The notes under the pieces: generated by a model
What the model was told of the DNA's origin: nothing
Seen by the model: the letters and a program-made list of their open reading frames with translations, nothing else
The model's database searches: none
Shown here: in pieces, positions 17,949-27,269 of the stretch
Layout: every line of letters begins with the position of its first letter
Numbering within the stretch: position 1 is the stretch's first letter
Assembly: GCA_964592375.1 (NCBI GenBank)
Contig: CAZQDP010000010.1
Location: forward strand, 1 to 43,614
Length of the DNA: 43,614 bases
Direction of reading: 5' to 3'
Origin: CAZQDP01 sp964592375
GTDB taxonomy: Bacteria > Bacillota > Clostridia > RUG12999
Position numbers and translations under genes: made by a program

Positions 17949-18224
17949 ATGAAGTTAATCAATATAGGATTTGGAAACATTGTATCGGCAGGCAGACTCA
18001 TTGCCATTGTCAGCCCCGAATCTGCACCGATCAAGCGAATGATTCAAGAAGCCAGAGACAGAGGAATGCTCATTGACGCAACTTACGGCCGGCGTACAAG
18101 AGCAGTTTTAATTACCGATAGCGACCATATTATTCTATCGGCGGTACAACCCGAAACGGTAGCCCATCGTTTTTCGGGCAAAGACGCGGCAGCGGCGATG
18201 GAGGTGGAGGCAGACGATGAATAG
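17949..18224 (+). CDS. remA: RemA family regulator (DUF370)
   Basis: A 91-residue DNA-binding protein family; in Bacillus subtilis RemA activates biofilm matrix and osmoprotection genes. It opens with MKLINIGFGNIVSAGRLIAIVSPESAPIKR. The family core, DATYGRRTRAVLITDSDHIILSA, follows. The ATG at 17949 follows GGAGG; an upstream in-frame ATG at 17937 overlaps that site. The end overlaps the start of gmk by 8 bases, so the two are coupled. Whether it regulates biofilm here is unknown. Confidence 0.9.
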   Translation: MKLINIGFGNIVSAGRLIAIVSPESAPIKRMIQEARDRGMLIDATYGRRTRAVLITDSDHIILSAVQPETVAHRFSGKDAAAAMEVEADDE

Positions 18225-18822
18225 AGGGGATTTGCTTGTGCTATCAGGCCCGGCCGGTGCAGGAAAGGGTACAATTTGCAAAGCTTTTATGGAATGCAAT
18301 CCAAGTGTATTTCTGTCTGTATCTTACACAACCAGGGAACCCCGAAATAGCGAGATTGCCGGTGTTAATTATCACTATATCAGCCATGAGTGCTTTGAGC
18401 GTATGATTGAGCAGGACGAGCTACTTGAATATGCACAGTTTTGTGGCAACTATTACGGAACCGGCAAAAGGGCGGTTGTGGAAAAACTGGAAATGGGCAT
18501 TGATGTGATTTTGGAGATTGAAGTGCAAGGTGCCATGAAGGTCAAAGAAAATTACCCTGAGGGTATTTTTGTATTTGTCATTCCGCCTTCCATGCAGGAG
18601 CTGCGAAGCAGAATTGTGAGCAGAGGCACCGAAACTCGTGAAAAAATTGAAGAACGATTAAAGGCTGCTTACTGGGAAGCGGAGCACATTTCTAATTATG
18701 ACTATATTCTGCTCAATGATGATGTGGAAAAAGCAGTTTTCAAGCTTGAAGCCATTTTTGCGGCAGAAAAAACAAGGGTGAAGAGAAACATGGATTTTAT
18801 TAAGGAGGTTTTTGAAAAATGA
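18217..18822 (+). CDS. gmk: Guanylate kinase
   Basis: Phosphorylates GMP to GDP with ATP, an essential step of GTP synthesis. The 201-residue protein has the P-loop LSGPAGAGKGTI near residue 10, where most homologues have GPSGAGK. The GMP-binding region SVSYTTREPRNSEIAGVNYHYIS is present, as are LEIEVQGAMKVK and SRGTETREKIEERL. The length is standard. It overlaps remA upstream and rpoZ downstream (ATGA), so its translation is coupled to both. Confidence 0.96.
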   Translation: MNRGDLLVLSGPAGAGKGTICKAFMECNPSVFLSVSYTTREPRNSEIAGVNYHYISHECFERMIEQDELLEYAQFCGNYYGTGKRAVVEKLEMGIDVILEIEVQGAMKVKENYPEGIFVFVIPPSMQELRSRIVSRGTETREKIEERLKAAYWEAEHISNYDYILLNDDVEKAVFKLEAIFAAEKTRVKRNMDFIKEVFEK

Positions 18823-19115
18823 TATATCCACCAATTAATGATTTGGTAGCCAAAACAGGCAATCGCTATAAGCTGGTGATTGTCACTGCTAAAAGAGCGA
18901 GAGAAATCGCCCAACAGGAGCGTAATGCAGAAAAAGAAAAGGAAAAAAGCAGTGAGACCATTACCCTTGAGAGCCGCATGAGAGACAAGATAACGGATAA
19001 AAGCAAGAAAAAAGTAATCAAACCCATTATAAGAGCATTAGATGAGATTATTAAAGGGGAAGTCTATATCGACTATCCCACAATGATAGCAGATGAGGAA
19101 ATTGAGGATGCTTAG
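18819..19115 (+). CDS. rpoZ: DNA-directed RNA polymerase omega subunit
   Basis: A small RNA polymerase subunit that helps assemble the beta' subunit. The 98 residues contain the omega core: PPINDLVAKTGNRYKLVIVTAKRAREIAQQ near the N-terminus. A charged middle section and the C-terminal segment KPIIRALDEIIKGEVYI follow. The position between gmk and coaBC is the classic arrangement. Its ATG overlaps the gmk stop, and its last codons overlap the coaBC start. Confidence 0.93.
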   Translation: MIYPPINDLVAKTGNRYKLVIVTAKRAREIAQQERNAEKEKEKSSETITLESRMRDKITDKSKKKVIKPIIRALDEIIKGEVYIDYPTMIADEEIEDA

Positions 19116-20313
19116 CGGGAAAAACATTGTGGTAGGGATATGCGGCGGCATCGCTGCATATAAAGCGGCCGATTTGGTCAGCCGACTCGTGCAGGCAGGT
19201 GCTGAGGTAGATGTGATGATGACCAAGGCTGCCTGTGAATTTGTTGCGCCACTTACTTTTTCAACGCTTAGCCAAAGGCCGGTTGTGGTGGATATGTTTG
19301 AAAACCCAATAAATTGGGAGGTAGAACATATTTCACTTGCCCAAAAAGCGGACTGCTTTGTCATAGCACCTGCTACTGCCAATGTGATTGGCAAAATAGC
19401 CTGTGGCATTGCGGATGACATGCTCACCACCACGGTGATGGCAACAAAATGTCCGGTAATCATTGCTCCTGCGATGAATATCAATATGTATGAAAATCCG
19501 ATTGTGAAAGCCAATATGGAAAAGCTCACCAGCTTAGGGTATTGGTTTGTTGAGTCCCAAAGCGGCCGTCTTGCATGCGGCACAATAGGCTATGGCCGAT
19601 TGGCGGATAATCAGCTCATTGTAGATAATATAAAAAAAGCGCTTGCCATCAAAAGTGATTTAGCAGGGCTTAAAATACTTGTATCCGCAGGACCTACCAG
19701 AGAATATGTTGACCCTGTTCGGTTTATATCCAATCCGTCCAGCGGCAAAATGGGATATGCCATCGCAGAAAATGCCGTAAAAAGAGGAGCGCAGGTCACT
19801 CTGGTTTCCGGGCCGGTTCATCTTTCACCGCCTCTTGGCGTGAGGGTAGTGAACATTACAAGTGCAGAACAAATGCACCAAGTGATGATAAAAGAGGCCA
19901 AGAAAACGGATATTGTGGTAAAAGCTGCGGCTGTAGGCGATTTTAGGTCCGCAAGTCAATCTGCGCACAAGATCAAAAAAGATGAAATAAAAACCATTGA
20001 ACTCGTTAAAAATCCGGATATTTTGCAGGATATTTGTGCGCTTCCCGGCAAAAGAATTGTGGTTGGCTTTTGCATGGAAACACACCATTTGTCCCAAAAT
20101 GCGCAAGCGAAGCTTATCCAAAAGGGCGTTGATATGATTGTGGCCAATGAAGTAGGCAGACCTGATGTGGGCTTTTCATCAGATAACAATGCCGTGCTGA
20201 TTTATTATAAAAACAGTGAAAAAAAGGAAGAAATGCCCACCATGCCGAAAACAGCCTTGGCAGGAATGATTATTGATCGGGCATTGGCACTTTACAGAGG
20301 TATAAAAAAGTGA
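19108..20313 (+). CDS. coaBC: Bifunctional phosphopantothenoylcysteine decarboxylase / phosphopantothenate-cysteine ligase
   Basis: Carries out two consecutive steps of coenzyme A synthesis in the cytoplasm. The N-terminal flavin decarboxylase domain (CoaC, to about residue 180) has ICGGIAAYKAADLVSRL, the histidine segment NWEVEHISLAQKAD, and APAMNINMY. The CoaB domain has ILVSAGPTREYVDPVRFISNPSSGKMGYAIA and KAAAVGDFRSA, followed by HKIKK. The protein is 401 residues from the ATG at 19108, where the family's usual N-terminus begins. An in-frame ATG at 19093 would add five residues. Its stop overlaps the priA start. Confidence 0.95.
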   Translation: MLSGKNIVVGICGGIAAYKAADLVSRLVQAGAEVDVMMTKAACEFVAPLTFSTLSQRPVVVDMFENPINWEVEHISLAQKADCFVIAPATANVIGKIACGIADDMLTTTVMATKCPVIIAPAMNINMYENPIVKANMEKLTSLGYWFVESQSGRLACGTIGYGRLADNQLIVDNIKKALAIKSDLAGLKILVSAGPTREYVDPVRFISNPSSGKMGYAIAENAVKRGAQVTLVSGPVHLSPPLGVRVVNITSAEQMHQVMIKEAKKTDIVVKAAAVGDFRSASQSAHKIKKDEIKTIELVKNPDILQDICALPGKRIVVGFCMETHHLSQNAQAKLIQKGVDMIVANEVGRPDVGFSSDNNAVLIYYKNSEKKEEMPTMPKTALAGMIIDRALALYRGIKK

Positions 20314-22736
20314 AAATTGCGGAAGTGATTATCAATACCACCGTCAAGAGCCTTGACCGTGTGTTTCACTACCTTGTGCCGGATAACTTTCAGGTAGAGG
20401 AAGGCACTCGGGTTGAGGTTCCTTTTGGGTTTGCCAATCAAAAGATGGTAGGCTATGTATCAAAATTAATTGATAGCAGTCCCTACAAGGACCTCAAGCA
20501 GATTTATAGGGTGATTGATAAAACACCGCTTATCTCGGGAAGCATGTTAGCGGTGGCACGCTTTGTACGTAGCAGATGCTTATGTTCCATGTCGGAAGCA
20601 TTGCGGCTGCTACTCCCGCCTGCAGTTAAAATTATTTATGAAACGATGGTCATCGCACAAGCGCATACGGCAAGTCTTTCGCCCGTGCAGCAGCAGGTAT
20701 ATCAAATGCTGCAAAAGTCCGGGGGAAAGATGGAGCTAAAGAAGCTTATGCAGTCTTGCGAGGCAAAAAATGATGCTTCTATTCGCGCCATGGAGAAAAA
20801 AGGCGCAGTTTCAACGATCAGACGGGCGCTCGGTGGGGCGAAGGAAAAAATCAGAAAATATGCTGTTTTGGCAATCTCACCGGAGGAAGCCTTGGCGCTT
20901 TTACCACAGCTTAAAAAAAGAGGCGTGGCAATGAATAGAGCAATGGAAATGCTCGCAGAGCACCTTCGTCTTCCCGTGAGTGATCTTGCCCAGTACACCG
21001 GCTGTTCTTATCAGTCGTTGCAACAACTTGAAAGAGACGGTTATATAGAAATTGAGGATACGGTCATCTTTCGTAGTCCCTATGATAGCAATTCTTTTGA
21101 AAAAACCGATGCATATACTCCCACGAGGGAGCAACAAAGTGCACTCGATAAAATATATCCTGAAATGGAAAATAGCGCACCACGCCCAATTTTGCTCTAT
21201 GGGGTAACGGGTAGTGGCAAAACAGAGGTTTTTCTCCAAGCGGCGCAAAGGTGTATTTCTCTTGGCAAGAATGTGATTATCCTGGTGCCTGAAATTTCAC
21301 TCACGCCACAAATGACGGAGCGGTTTATCGCCAGATTTGGCAGTACCGTGGCGGTCATTCACAGCGGACTGTCCTTGGGTGAGCGGTATGACGAATGGCG
21401 AAGGATTAAAGAAAACGCGGTAAAGGTTGTAGTGGGTGCCAGATCCGCTATTTTTGCACCTTTTGAAAATATTGGTCTTATTGTAATCGATGAAGAACAA
21501 GAGCTGACCTATAAATCCGAAGTCTCCCCCAGATATAATGCAAAGGATATCGCTACTTTTCGTGCAAAGCAGTTCGGCGCATTGCTACTGCTGGCATCTG
21601 CCACGCCGTCTGTGGAGAGTTTTTACAAAGCACAAAAGAATGAATATCAGCTTTTAAGGCTCAGCGGAAGATATAACATGCAAATCATGCCAAAGGTTTC
21701 TATTGTAGATATGGCGAGCGAGCTTGCCGAGGGCAATCGCAGTATTATTAGTCGCACGCTTGCATATGAAATCGACCAAAACATACAAAAAAATCAGCAA
21801 ACGATTTTATTCTTAAACCGAAGGGGTTATTCGACCTTTGTATCCTGTCGCAGTTGTGGTTTTACACTCAAGTGCCCTCACTGCAGTATATCTCTTACCT
21901 ATCACAGTGAGGGGGAAAAGCTGAGTTGCCATTATTGTGGATATCAAACAGTTCAAGTTGTAAGCTGCCCCTCCTGCTCTAGCAGGTATATTAAATATTT
22001 TGGCAGTGGTACGCAAAAAGCCGAAGATGAGCTTAAAAAGATGTTCCCCAAAGCCACCATGATACGAATGGATGCGGACACCGCCTCCCATAAGATGGCA
22101 CACCAACAAATATTTGACCGTTTTTCGAAGGAAAACGTGAATATACTTTTAGGAACCCAAATGGTCACGAAGGGTCTGGATTTTCCAAATGTCACCCTTG
22201 TAGGCGTTATTGCGGCAGATGCTTTGCTGAACATGAGCGATTATAGAGCGGGTGAGAGAGCATTTTCTCAACTGATGCAAGTATGCGGACGAGCCGGAAG
22301 GGGAGACATTCCCGGCAGAGCGGTGATACAGACTTACAGTCCGGATGACAGTATTATTCACTTGGCCTCGGTACATAATTATGATGATTTTTTCAGCGGG
22401 GAAATACAAATTCGGCAAAGCCTTGAAAATCCGCCATTTTCTATGATGGTCAATATGATTATCAGCAGTGAGAAAGAAGAAAAAGCGGAAGAATATGCCC
22501 TTGTGCTGAACAAAATTGTAAAAGAGGAAATGAATGAAGATATTTGCACCGCTATTTTCCCTGCCGCACAGGCACCGATTTCTCTTTTAAGAGGCAGGTA
22601 TAGATACCGCATCTTGTTGAAGGTCAATGAATGCGCACAAATGTATGGTGTCTTAGAAAATATTTATAACGAACATATTGAAAGAAACAGCGGCGTTTCC
22701 CTGGAGATTGATATCAATCCGAACAGTATCTTATAG
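20310..22736 (+). CDS. priA: Primosomal protein N' (PriA helicase)
   Basis: A 3'-5' helicase that restarts stalled replication forks by loading the primosome. The 808 residues have the N-terminal 3'-DNA-binding domain (VDVPF-like segment VEVPFGFANQKMVGYV), a winged-helix region, and Walker A LLYGVTGSGKTEVF near residue 300. The zinc-binding cysteine pairs are CRSCGFTLKCPHC, CHYCGY and CPSC, and the helicase C-terminal segment is GTQMVTKGLDFPNVTLVG. The Walker B box reads DEEQ (Gln at residue 397) where PriA usually has DEEH. The GTG start overlaps the coaBC stop as GTGA. Confidence 0.95.
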   Translation: MKIAEVIINTTVKSLDRVFHYLVPDNFQVEEGTRVEVPFGFANQKMVGYVSKLIDSSPYKDLKQIYRVIDKTPLISGSMLAVARFVRSRCLCSMSEALRLLLPPAVKIIYETMVIAQAHTASLSPVQQQVYQMLQKSGGKMELKKLMQSCEAKNDASIRAMEKKGAVSTIRRALGGAKEKIRKYAVLAISPEEALALLPQLKKRGVAMNRAMEMLAEHLRLPVSDLAQYTGCSYQSLQQLERDGYIEIEDTVIFRSPYDSNSFEKTDAYTPTREQQSALDKIYPEMENSAPRPILLYGVTGSGKTEVFLQAAQRCISLGKNVIILVPEISLTPQMTERFIARFGSTVAVIHSGLSLGERYDEWRRIKENAVKVVVGARSAIFAPFENIGLIVIDEEQELTYKSEVSPRYNAKDIATFRAKQFGALLLLASATPSVESFYKAQKNEYQLLRLSGRYNMQIMPKVSIVDMASELAEGNRSIISRTLAYEIDQNIQKNQQTILFLNRRGYSTFVSCRSCGFTLKCPHCSISLTYHSEGEKLSCHYCGYQTVQVVSCPSCSSRYIKYFGSGTQKAEDELKKMFPKATMIRMDADTASHKMAHQQIFDRFSKENVNILLGTQMVTKGLDFPNVTLVGVIAADALLNMSDYRAGERAFSQLMQVCGRAGRGDIPGRAVIQTYSPDDSIIHLASVHNYDDFFSGEIQIRQSLENPPFSMMVNMIISSEKEEKAEEYALVLNKIVKEEMNEDICTAIFPAAQAPISLLRGRYRYRILLKVNECAQMYGVLENIYNEHIERNSGVSLEIDINPNSIL

Positions 22737-22768
22737 GGCATGCAAAGGGCCGCGAAAGGAGATTAAAA

Positions 22769-23248
22769 ATGGCACTGAGAGGAATTTTAAAAGACGGAGA
22801 CGAAACCCTGAAAAAAAAATCAAGAGCGGTTGATAAATTTGATCAAAAACTGTACACACTACTAGATGATATGGCCGAAACCTTGGCAGAATATAACGGT
22901 GTGGGAATTGCTGCTCCTCAGGTTGGGATTTTAAAGAGGGTAATTGTCATTGACACCGGCGAATGCTTTGTTGAAGCAATTAATCCGCGAATGATAAAAT
23001 GCATGGGTGAGCAAACAGATGTGGAGGGATGTTTAAGCCTTCCGGGCAAATTTGGCGAAGTGGTGCGCCCATTGCATCTCACCCTCATTGCGCAAGATAG
23101 AAATGGCAAGGAATTTGCGATGGAGGCGGAAGGGTTGCTTGCCAGAGCAGTTTGCCATGAGGTTGACCATCTTGATGGTTTGATGTTCTATGAAAGGGCA
23201 ACGAGAATGGTTAGCGATGCGGAAATGAAAAGAAGGAGAAATAAATGA
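22769..23248 (+). CDS. def: Peptide deformylase
   Basis: Removes the formyl group from the N-terminal methionine of nascent proteins; a metalloenzyme. The 159 residues hold all three motifs: GVGIAAPQVG (motif 1), EGCLSLPG with the metal-ligand cysteine (motif 2), and HEVDHLDG with two ligand histidines and the catalytic glutamate (motif 3). GAAAGGAG precedes the ATG. It overlaps fmt by four bases; the two act in opposite directions on the formyl group and are often adjacent. Confidence 0.96.
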   Translation: MALRGILKDGDETLKKKSRAVDKFDQKLYTLLDDMAETLAEYNGVGIAAPQVGILKRVIVIDTGECFVEAINPRMIKCMGEQTDVEGCLSLPGKFGEVVRPLHLTLIAQDRNGKEFAMEAEGLLARAVCHEVDHLDGLMFYERATRMVSDAEMKRRRNK

Positions 23249-24174
23249 GGATACTTTTTATGGGCACACCCGATTTTGCTGCAAAAAGCCTTGCAAGGCT
23301 GATAGCAAACGGCGCTGATATTTGCGGCGCAGTGTGCCAATGCGATAAGCCAAAGGGCAGAGGCATGGACATTTGCATGCCGCCGGTAAAACAAATTGCC
23401 CTGCAAAGCGGTATTCCGGTTTTTCAGCCGGATACGCTGAAGAATGAAGCGTTTATACAGCAACTGAGTGAGCTTGACCCGGAGCTGATTGTCGTGGTGG
23501 CATATGGCAGAATTTTGCCGAAATATATACTTGATTATCCCAAATGCGGATGCATCAATGTGCATGCTTCGCTTTTGCCAAAATATCGTGGTGCGGCGCC
23601 AATTCAATGGGCTGTAATCAATGGAGAGCGTCAAACCGGCGTATGTACTATTTACCTTACGGAGCAGCTGGATGCAGGAGATATTCTGCTCAGTCAAAGT
23701 ACAAACATTGGCATTGAGGAAACGGCAGGAGCGCTTTATGAGCGACTATCCGAAATGGGTGCTTCTCTGCTTATCGATACAGTTGAAGGGATCAAGGCAG
23801 GTAGCCTTACGCCCACTGTGCAAGAAGAGAGCCAGGTCAGTTTTGCGCCGATGCTAAAAAAGGAAATGGGCGAAATCAATTGGAATTCTTCAGCCGAGCA
23901 AATATACCACCTTGTGCTTGGACTATCACCATGGCCGGGTGCATACACATATTGTGATAAGGGTATTTTAAAAATACACAAGTTGGCACGGATGAAGGAT
24001 GATTTTGATGGACAGCCCGGCAGTATTGTAGATGTTGATGGGCGCATTATTGTAAAAACAGGAAATGGATGCGTGGAGCTGATGCAGCTACAGCTTCCCG
24101 GAAAGAGACAAATGAGTGCACCTGAGTTTTTAAGAGGAAATACTCTTTATCAAGGCGCTGTATTAGGAGGCTAA
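23245..24174 (+). CDS. fmt: Methionyl-tRNA formyltransferase
   Basis: Formylates initiator Met-tRNA using 10-formyltetrahydrofolate. The 309 residues begin MRILFMGTPDFAAKSLARL and have the catalytic region CINVHASLLPKYRGAAPIQWAVINGE, containing the conserved Asn and His. QLDAGDILL and the C-terminal tRNA-binding domain from about residue 205 follow. The length is standard. ATGA overlap with def. Confidence 0.96.
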   Translation: MRILFMGTPDFAAKSLARLIANGADICGAVCQCDKPKGRGMDICMPPVKQIALQSGIPVFQPDTLKNEAFIQQLSELDPELIVVVAYGRILPKYILDYPKCGCINVHASLLPKYRGAAPIQWAVINGERQTGVCTIYLTEQLDAGDILLSQSTNIGIEETAGALYERLSEMGASLLIDTVEGIKAGSLTPTVQEESQVSFAPMLKKEMGEINWNSSAEQIYHLVLGLSPWPGAYTYCDKGILKIHKLARMKDDFDGQPGSIVDVDGRIIVKTGNGCVELMQLQLPGKRQMSAPEFLRGNTLYQGAVLGG

Positions 24175-24177
24175 AAA

Positions 24178-24866
24178 ATGTTTTATATGGATCAGTATTA
24201 TCTCATATTTGTTGTGCCTACACTACTTCTTGCACTTTACGCACAATTTAAGGTGAAGAGCACATATGCGAAGTATGCAAAAATAGCAAGTAAAAAAGGG
24301 CTAAGTGGCCAAGCAGTTGTAAGAGCAATGCTTCTTAGTAGCAACATTACAAGTGTAAAAACAGAATTCATCGCCGGTAATCTGACCGATCACTTCGACC
24401 CGAAGGCCAATGTCGTGCGTCTTTCTGAAGGGGTATATGAAGGTACTTCGGTTTCCGCTATTGGTATTGCGGCACATGAGGCCGGGCACGCGTTGCAGCA
24501 TCATATGGGGTATATATGCCAATTAAAATGAGAAATGCAGTACTTCCTGTGGCGCAGATTGGTACGTACGCCGCCTTTCCTCTTGCTATTTTAGGCATTG
24601 TTTTAGGATATGGATCGCTCATTGATATTGGCATTTTGCTCTTTGCAGGTGTTGTAGTATTTCAATTTGTCACCCTTCCTGTGGAAATAAACGCCAGTCG
24701 GCGTGCAATTACTGCTTTAGAGAGTAACCACATTTTACAAGACGATGAACTGCTCGGTGCAAAAAAGGTGCTCAGCGCAGCTGCCTTGACTTATATTGCG
24801 GCAGCGGCAGTAGCATTTGCCAATCTACTCCGATTGGTGTTGCTGCGGCAGAGCAGCAGGCGGTGA
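24178..24866 (+). pseudogene. yugP: YugP-type zinc metallopeptidase, frameshifted
   Basis: A membrane-bound neutral zinc metallopeptidase of the YugP family (function poorly known), split into two frames. The first frame (24178-24531) has the N-terminal helix, LTDHFDPKANVVRLSEGVYEG and the zinc motif HEAGHALQHH. It runs off-frame at GGGTATATATGCC and stops after ICQLK. The second frame (from 24516) continues the family sequence as MPIKMRNAVLPVAQIG and carries the membrane helices, LPVEINASRRA and LGAKKVLSAAALTYIAAA. Removing one TA from the TATATAT run near 24511 would join them without loss. Either a real slippage mutation, programmed slippage, or a sequencing error. The zinc site lies before the break. 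Confidence 0.8.
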
Positions 24867-24870
24867 CAGA

Positions 24871-26214
24871 GTGGATGGACGAAAAGCAGCATTTGATATT
24901 TTATATAAAGTAGAGCACGATGGTGCTTATGCCTCTTTGGCACTTGGTGAGGTGCTTGGAAAATCAAAAATGTCTGACGAGGACAAGGCTTTGGCTACCC
25001 ATATTGTCTATAGTGTGCTACAACATAAGCTACATGCAGATTATATCATCGGGCATTTTGCCTCACAAGCGAAAAAAACCGAACTGGTAACCAGCATTAT
25101 TCTTCGTATGGCCATCTGCCAGATTGCGTTTTCTGATAAATTGCCGGATTATGCAGTGGTGAGCGAAAGCGTGAACTTAACGAAAAAAATAAAAAAACCC
25201 TATTTATCAGGTTTTATAAACGGTGTTTTGCGCTCGTATATTCGAAAGAAGGCCGAGATTGAATATCCGAAGGAAAAGGCACAATATTTAAGCATTATCT
25301 ACTCTTATCCGCTGTGGCAGGTCAAAAGGTGGATGGATGTTTTTGGTGAAAAGGCAGAATTTATATTGCAAAGCGGGAATATGCACCCGCCCATGAGCCT
25401 TCGGGTCAACACACTTAAAACCACGCCTGAAGCTTTGATACAAAAATTTGAGAATGAAAAGGGCATTGTACTAAGAGAAGGGTATCTTTGCAAGGATGCA
25501 TTAGAGGCACAAAAGGGCTTTTCTGTGGCGGATGATCACAGCTATATGCAGGGGTTATATACACCTCAAGACGAGGCTTCCATGATGGCGAGCGTCATTT
25601 TGGATCCCCAAAAGGGGCAAAGTGTTATCGATATGTGCGCATCGCCCGGTGGCAAGACCACGCATATGGCGCAGCTGATGGAAGGCTGTGGCACAATTAC
25701 CGCATTTGATGTGCATCCCCATAAAATAAAGTTGATTGAAAATAGCGCCAAAAGGCTTGGGATAGATATTATAAGTGCGAACGCAAGGGATGCGGCTTTG
25801 CCGGATCCTCATTACGAGAATTCTGCAGATCGGGTATTGGTGGATGCACCCTGCACCGGTAGCGGCGTTTTGCGCCGCAAACCCGATATGAAGTGGACAA
25901 GAAAAATGGAAGATACAAAAGCGCTTTGTGCCAAGCAGTATGAATTGCTTTGTACAGGGGCATTATATGTAAAAGAGGGTGGATATCTTGTCTACTCCAC
26001 CTGCAGCATAGACCCTGCGGAAAATGAGCAGATTGTACAGCGATTTTTAAGTGCACATCCCACTTTTGAATGGGCCGATATTTCCACATATTTGCCAAAA
26101 GATAAAGAGCAGGATAAGGGGAGTGGCTGCGTTACTTTTATGCCGGGCGAATACCACGCAGACGGATTTTTTATAGCCAAGCTAATGAGAAAGAGAATAG
26201 AAAATGGAGAATAA
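24871..26214 (+). CDS. rsmB: 16S rRNA (cytosine-967-C5)-methyltransferase RsmB
   Basis: Methylates 16S rRNA at C967 using SAM. The N-terminal NusB-like RNA-binding domain (about 1-140) contains AAFDILYKVEHDGAYASLALGEVL and PDYAVVSESVNLTKK. The methyltransferase domain has the SAM motif DMCASPGGKTTHMAQLM, DAPCTGSGVLRRKPDMKW, and the catalytic cysteine segment YSTCSIDPAENEQIV. I place the start at GTG 24871, where the family N-terminus begins and just after the yugP stop. The in-frame ATG at 24817 would lie inside yugP and give a Cys-rich N-terminus unlike the family. It overlaps rlmN by 11 bases. Confidence 0.93.
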   Translation: MDGRKAAFDILYKVEHDGAYASLALGEVLGKSKMSDEDKALATHIVYSVLQHKLHADYIIGHFASQAKKTELVTSIILRMAICQIAFSDKLPDYAVVSESVNLTKKIKKPYLSGFINGVLRSYIRKKAEIEYPKEKAQYLSIIYSYPLWQVKRWMDVFGEKAEFILQSGNMHPPMSLRVNTLKTTPEALIQKFENEKGIVLREGYLCKDALEAQKGFSVADDHSYMQGLYTPQDEASMMASVILDPQKGQSVIDMCASPGGKTTHMAQLMEGCGTITAFDVHPHKIKLIENSAKRLGIDIISANARDAALPDPHYENSADRVLVDAPCTGSGVLRRKPDMKWTRKMEDTKALCAKQYELLCTGALYVKEGGYLVYSTCSIDPAENEQIVQRFLSAHPTFEWADISTYLPKDKEQDKGSGCVTFMPGEYHADGFFIAKLMRKRIENGE

Positions 26215-27250
26215 CTTGCAAAATCTAAAAGATTTTACATATAAACAGTTAGAAGAATTTATTCTGTCTTTAGGAGAAAATGCGTACAGAGCCGGCCAGA
26301 TTTTTAAATGGCTTAGTCTTGGGGTTAGCTCCTTTGATGAGATGACGGATATCCCCAAAAAGCTCCGCGCGCAGCTTGCAGAAAAGAGCCATATCAGCAG
26401 TCTCCAAATTGCAGATATGCAAAGTGCAAAGGACGGTACGAAAAAATACTTATGGCGGCTTGTAGACGGTCAGTGTATCGAAAGTGTACTGCTTAAATAT
26501 AAGCATGGGTATTCCATTTGTATTTCTACCCAAGCAGGCTGTGCCATGGGATGTACATTTTGTGCTTCCACCATTGGTGGAAAGATCCGCAATTTAACCC
26601 CCGGAGAAATGCAGGACCAGATTATATTTGCTTCAAAAAGCATAGGGGAGAGAATATCCCATGTGGTACTCATGGGCATTGGTGAACCGCTCGACAATTA
26701 CGAGAATGTCATCACCTTTCTCAAAAATGTGGGGTGCGAAAAAGGGCAAAACATGAGCTATCGAAATATTTCACTTTCTACCTGTGGAATTGTGCCTCAG
26801 ATTGATAAATTGGCAGAAGAAAAAATGCCCATTACCTTATCCGTTTCTCTGCACGCTCCTACGGATGCACAGCGAAGCGAGATGATGCCGATCAATAAAA
26901 AATATCCAATTATAAAGCTACTAGAGGCATGTCGGCACTATATTCATGAGACGGGCCGTAGAATTAGCTTTGAATATGCACTGATTATGGGCGTAAATGA
27001 CAGTGCACAAAGTGCTGATACACTGGCCTTACTGCTTCGAGGAATGCTTTGTCATGTCAATATCATTCCCATTAACAGTTCGGGGCGAGAGGGATTTGTA
27101 AGGCCTTCTACCAAAGCAGTTGCGGCTTTTGTTGACAGGTTAAATCAAAAGGGAATAAACGCTACCATCAGGCGAGAGCTTGGCAGTGATATTAAGGCTT
27201 CTTGCGGTCAGCTCAGGAGAAGCGAGAGAGAAGATAGAGAGCTTATTTAG
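26204..27250 (+). CDS. rlmN: Dual-specificity 23S rRNA/tRNA adenine-C2 methyltransferase RlmN
   Basis: A radical-SAM enzyme that methylates A2503 of 23S rRNA and A37 of some tRNAs. The 348 residues have the [4Fe-4S]-binding motif CAMGCTFCAST near residue 112, the segment VVLMGIGEPLDNYENV, and NISLSTCGIVPQI. The catalytic cysteines lie in STCG and in the C-terminal RRELGSDIKASCGQL. The length is standard. Its start overlaps the end of rsmB, forming an rRNA-modification pair. Confidence 0.96.
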   Translation: MENNLQNLKDFTYKQLEEFILSLGENAYRAGQIFKWLSLGVSSFDEMTDIPKKLRAQLAEKSHISSLQIADMQSAKDGTKKYLWRLVDGQCIESVLLKYKHGYSICISTQAGCAMGCTFCASTIGGKIRNLTPGEMQDQIIFASKSIGERISHVVLMGIGEPLDNYENVITFLKNVGCEKGQNMSYRNISLSTCGIVPQIDKLAEEKMPITLSVSLHAPTDAQRSEMMPINKKYPIIKLLEACRHYIHETGRRISFEYALIMGVNDSAQSADTLALLLRGMLCHVNIIPINSSGREGFVRPSTKAVAAFVDRLNQKGINATIRRELGSDIKASCGQLRRSEREDRELI

Positions 27251-27269
27251 CCTATCAGAAAAAGGAGTG

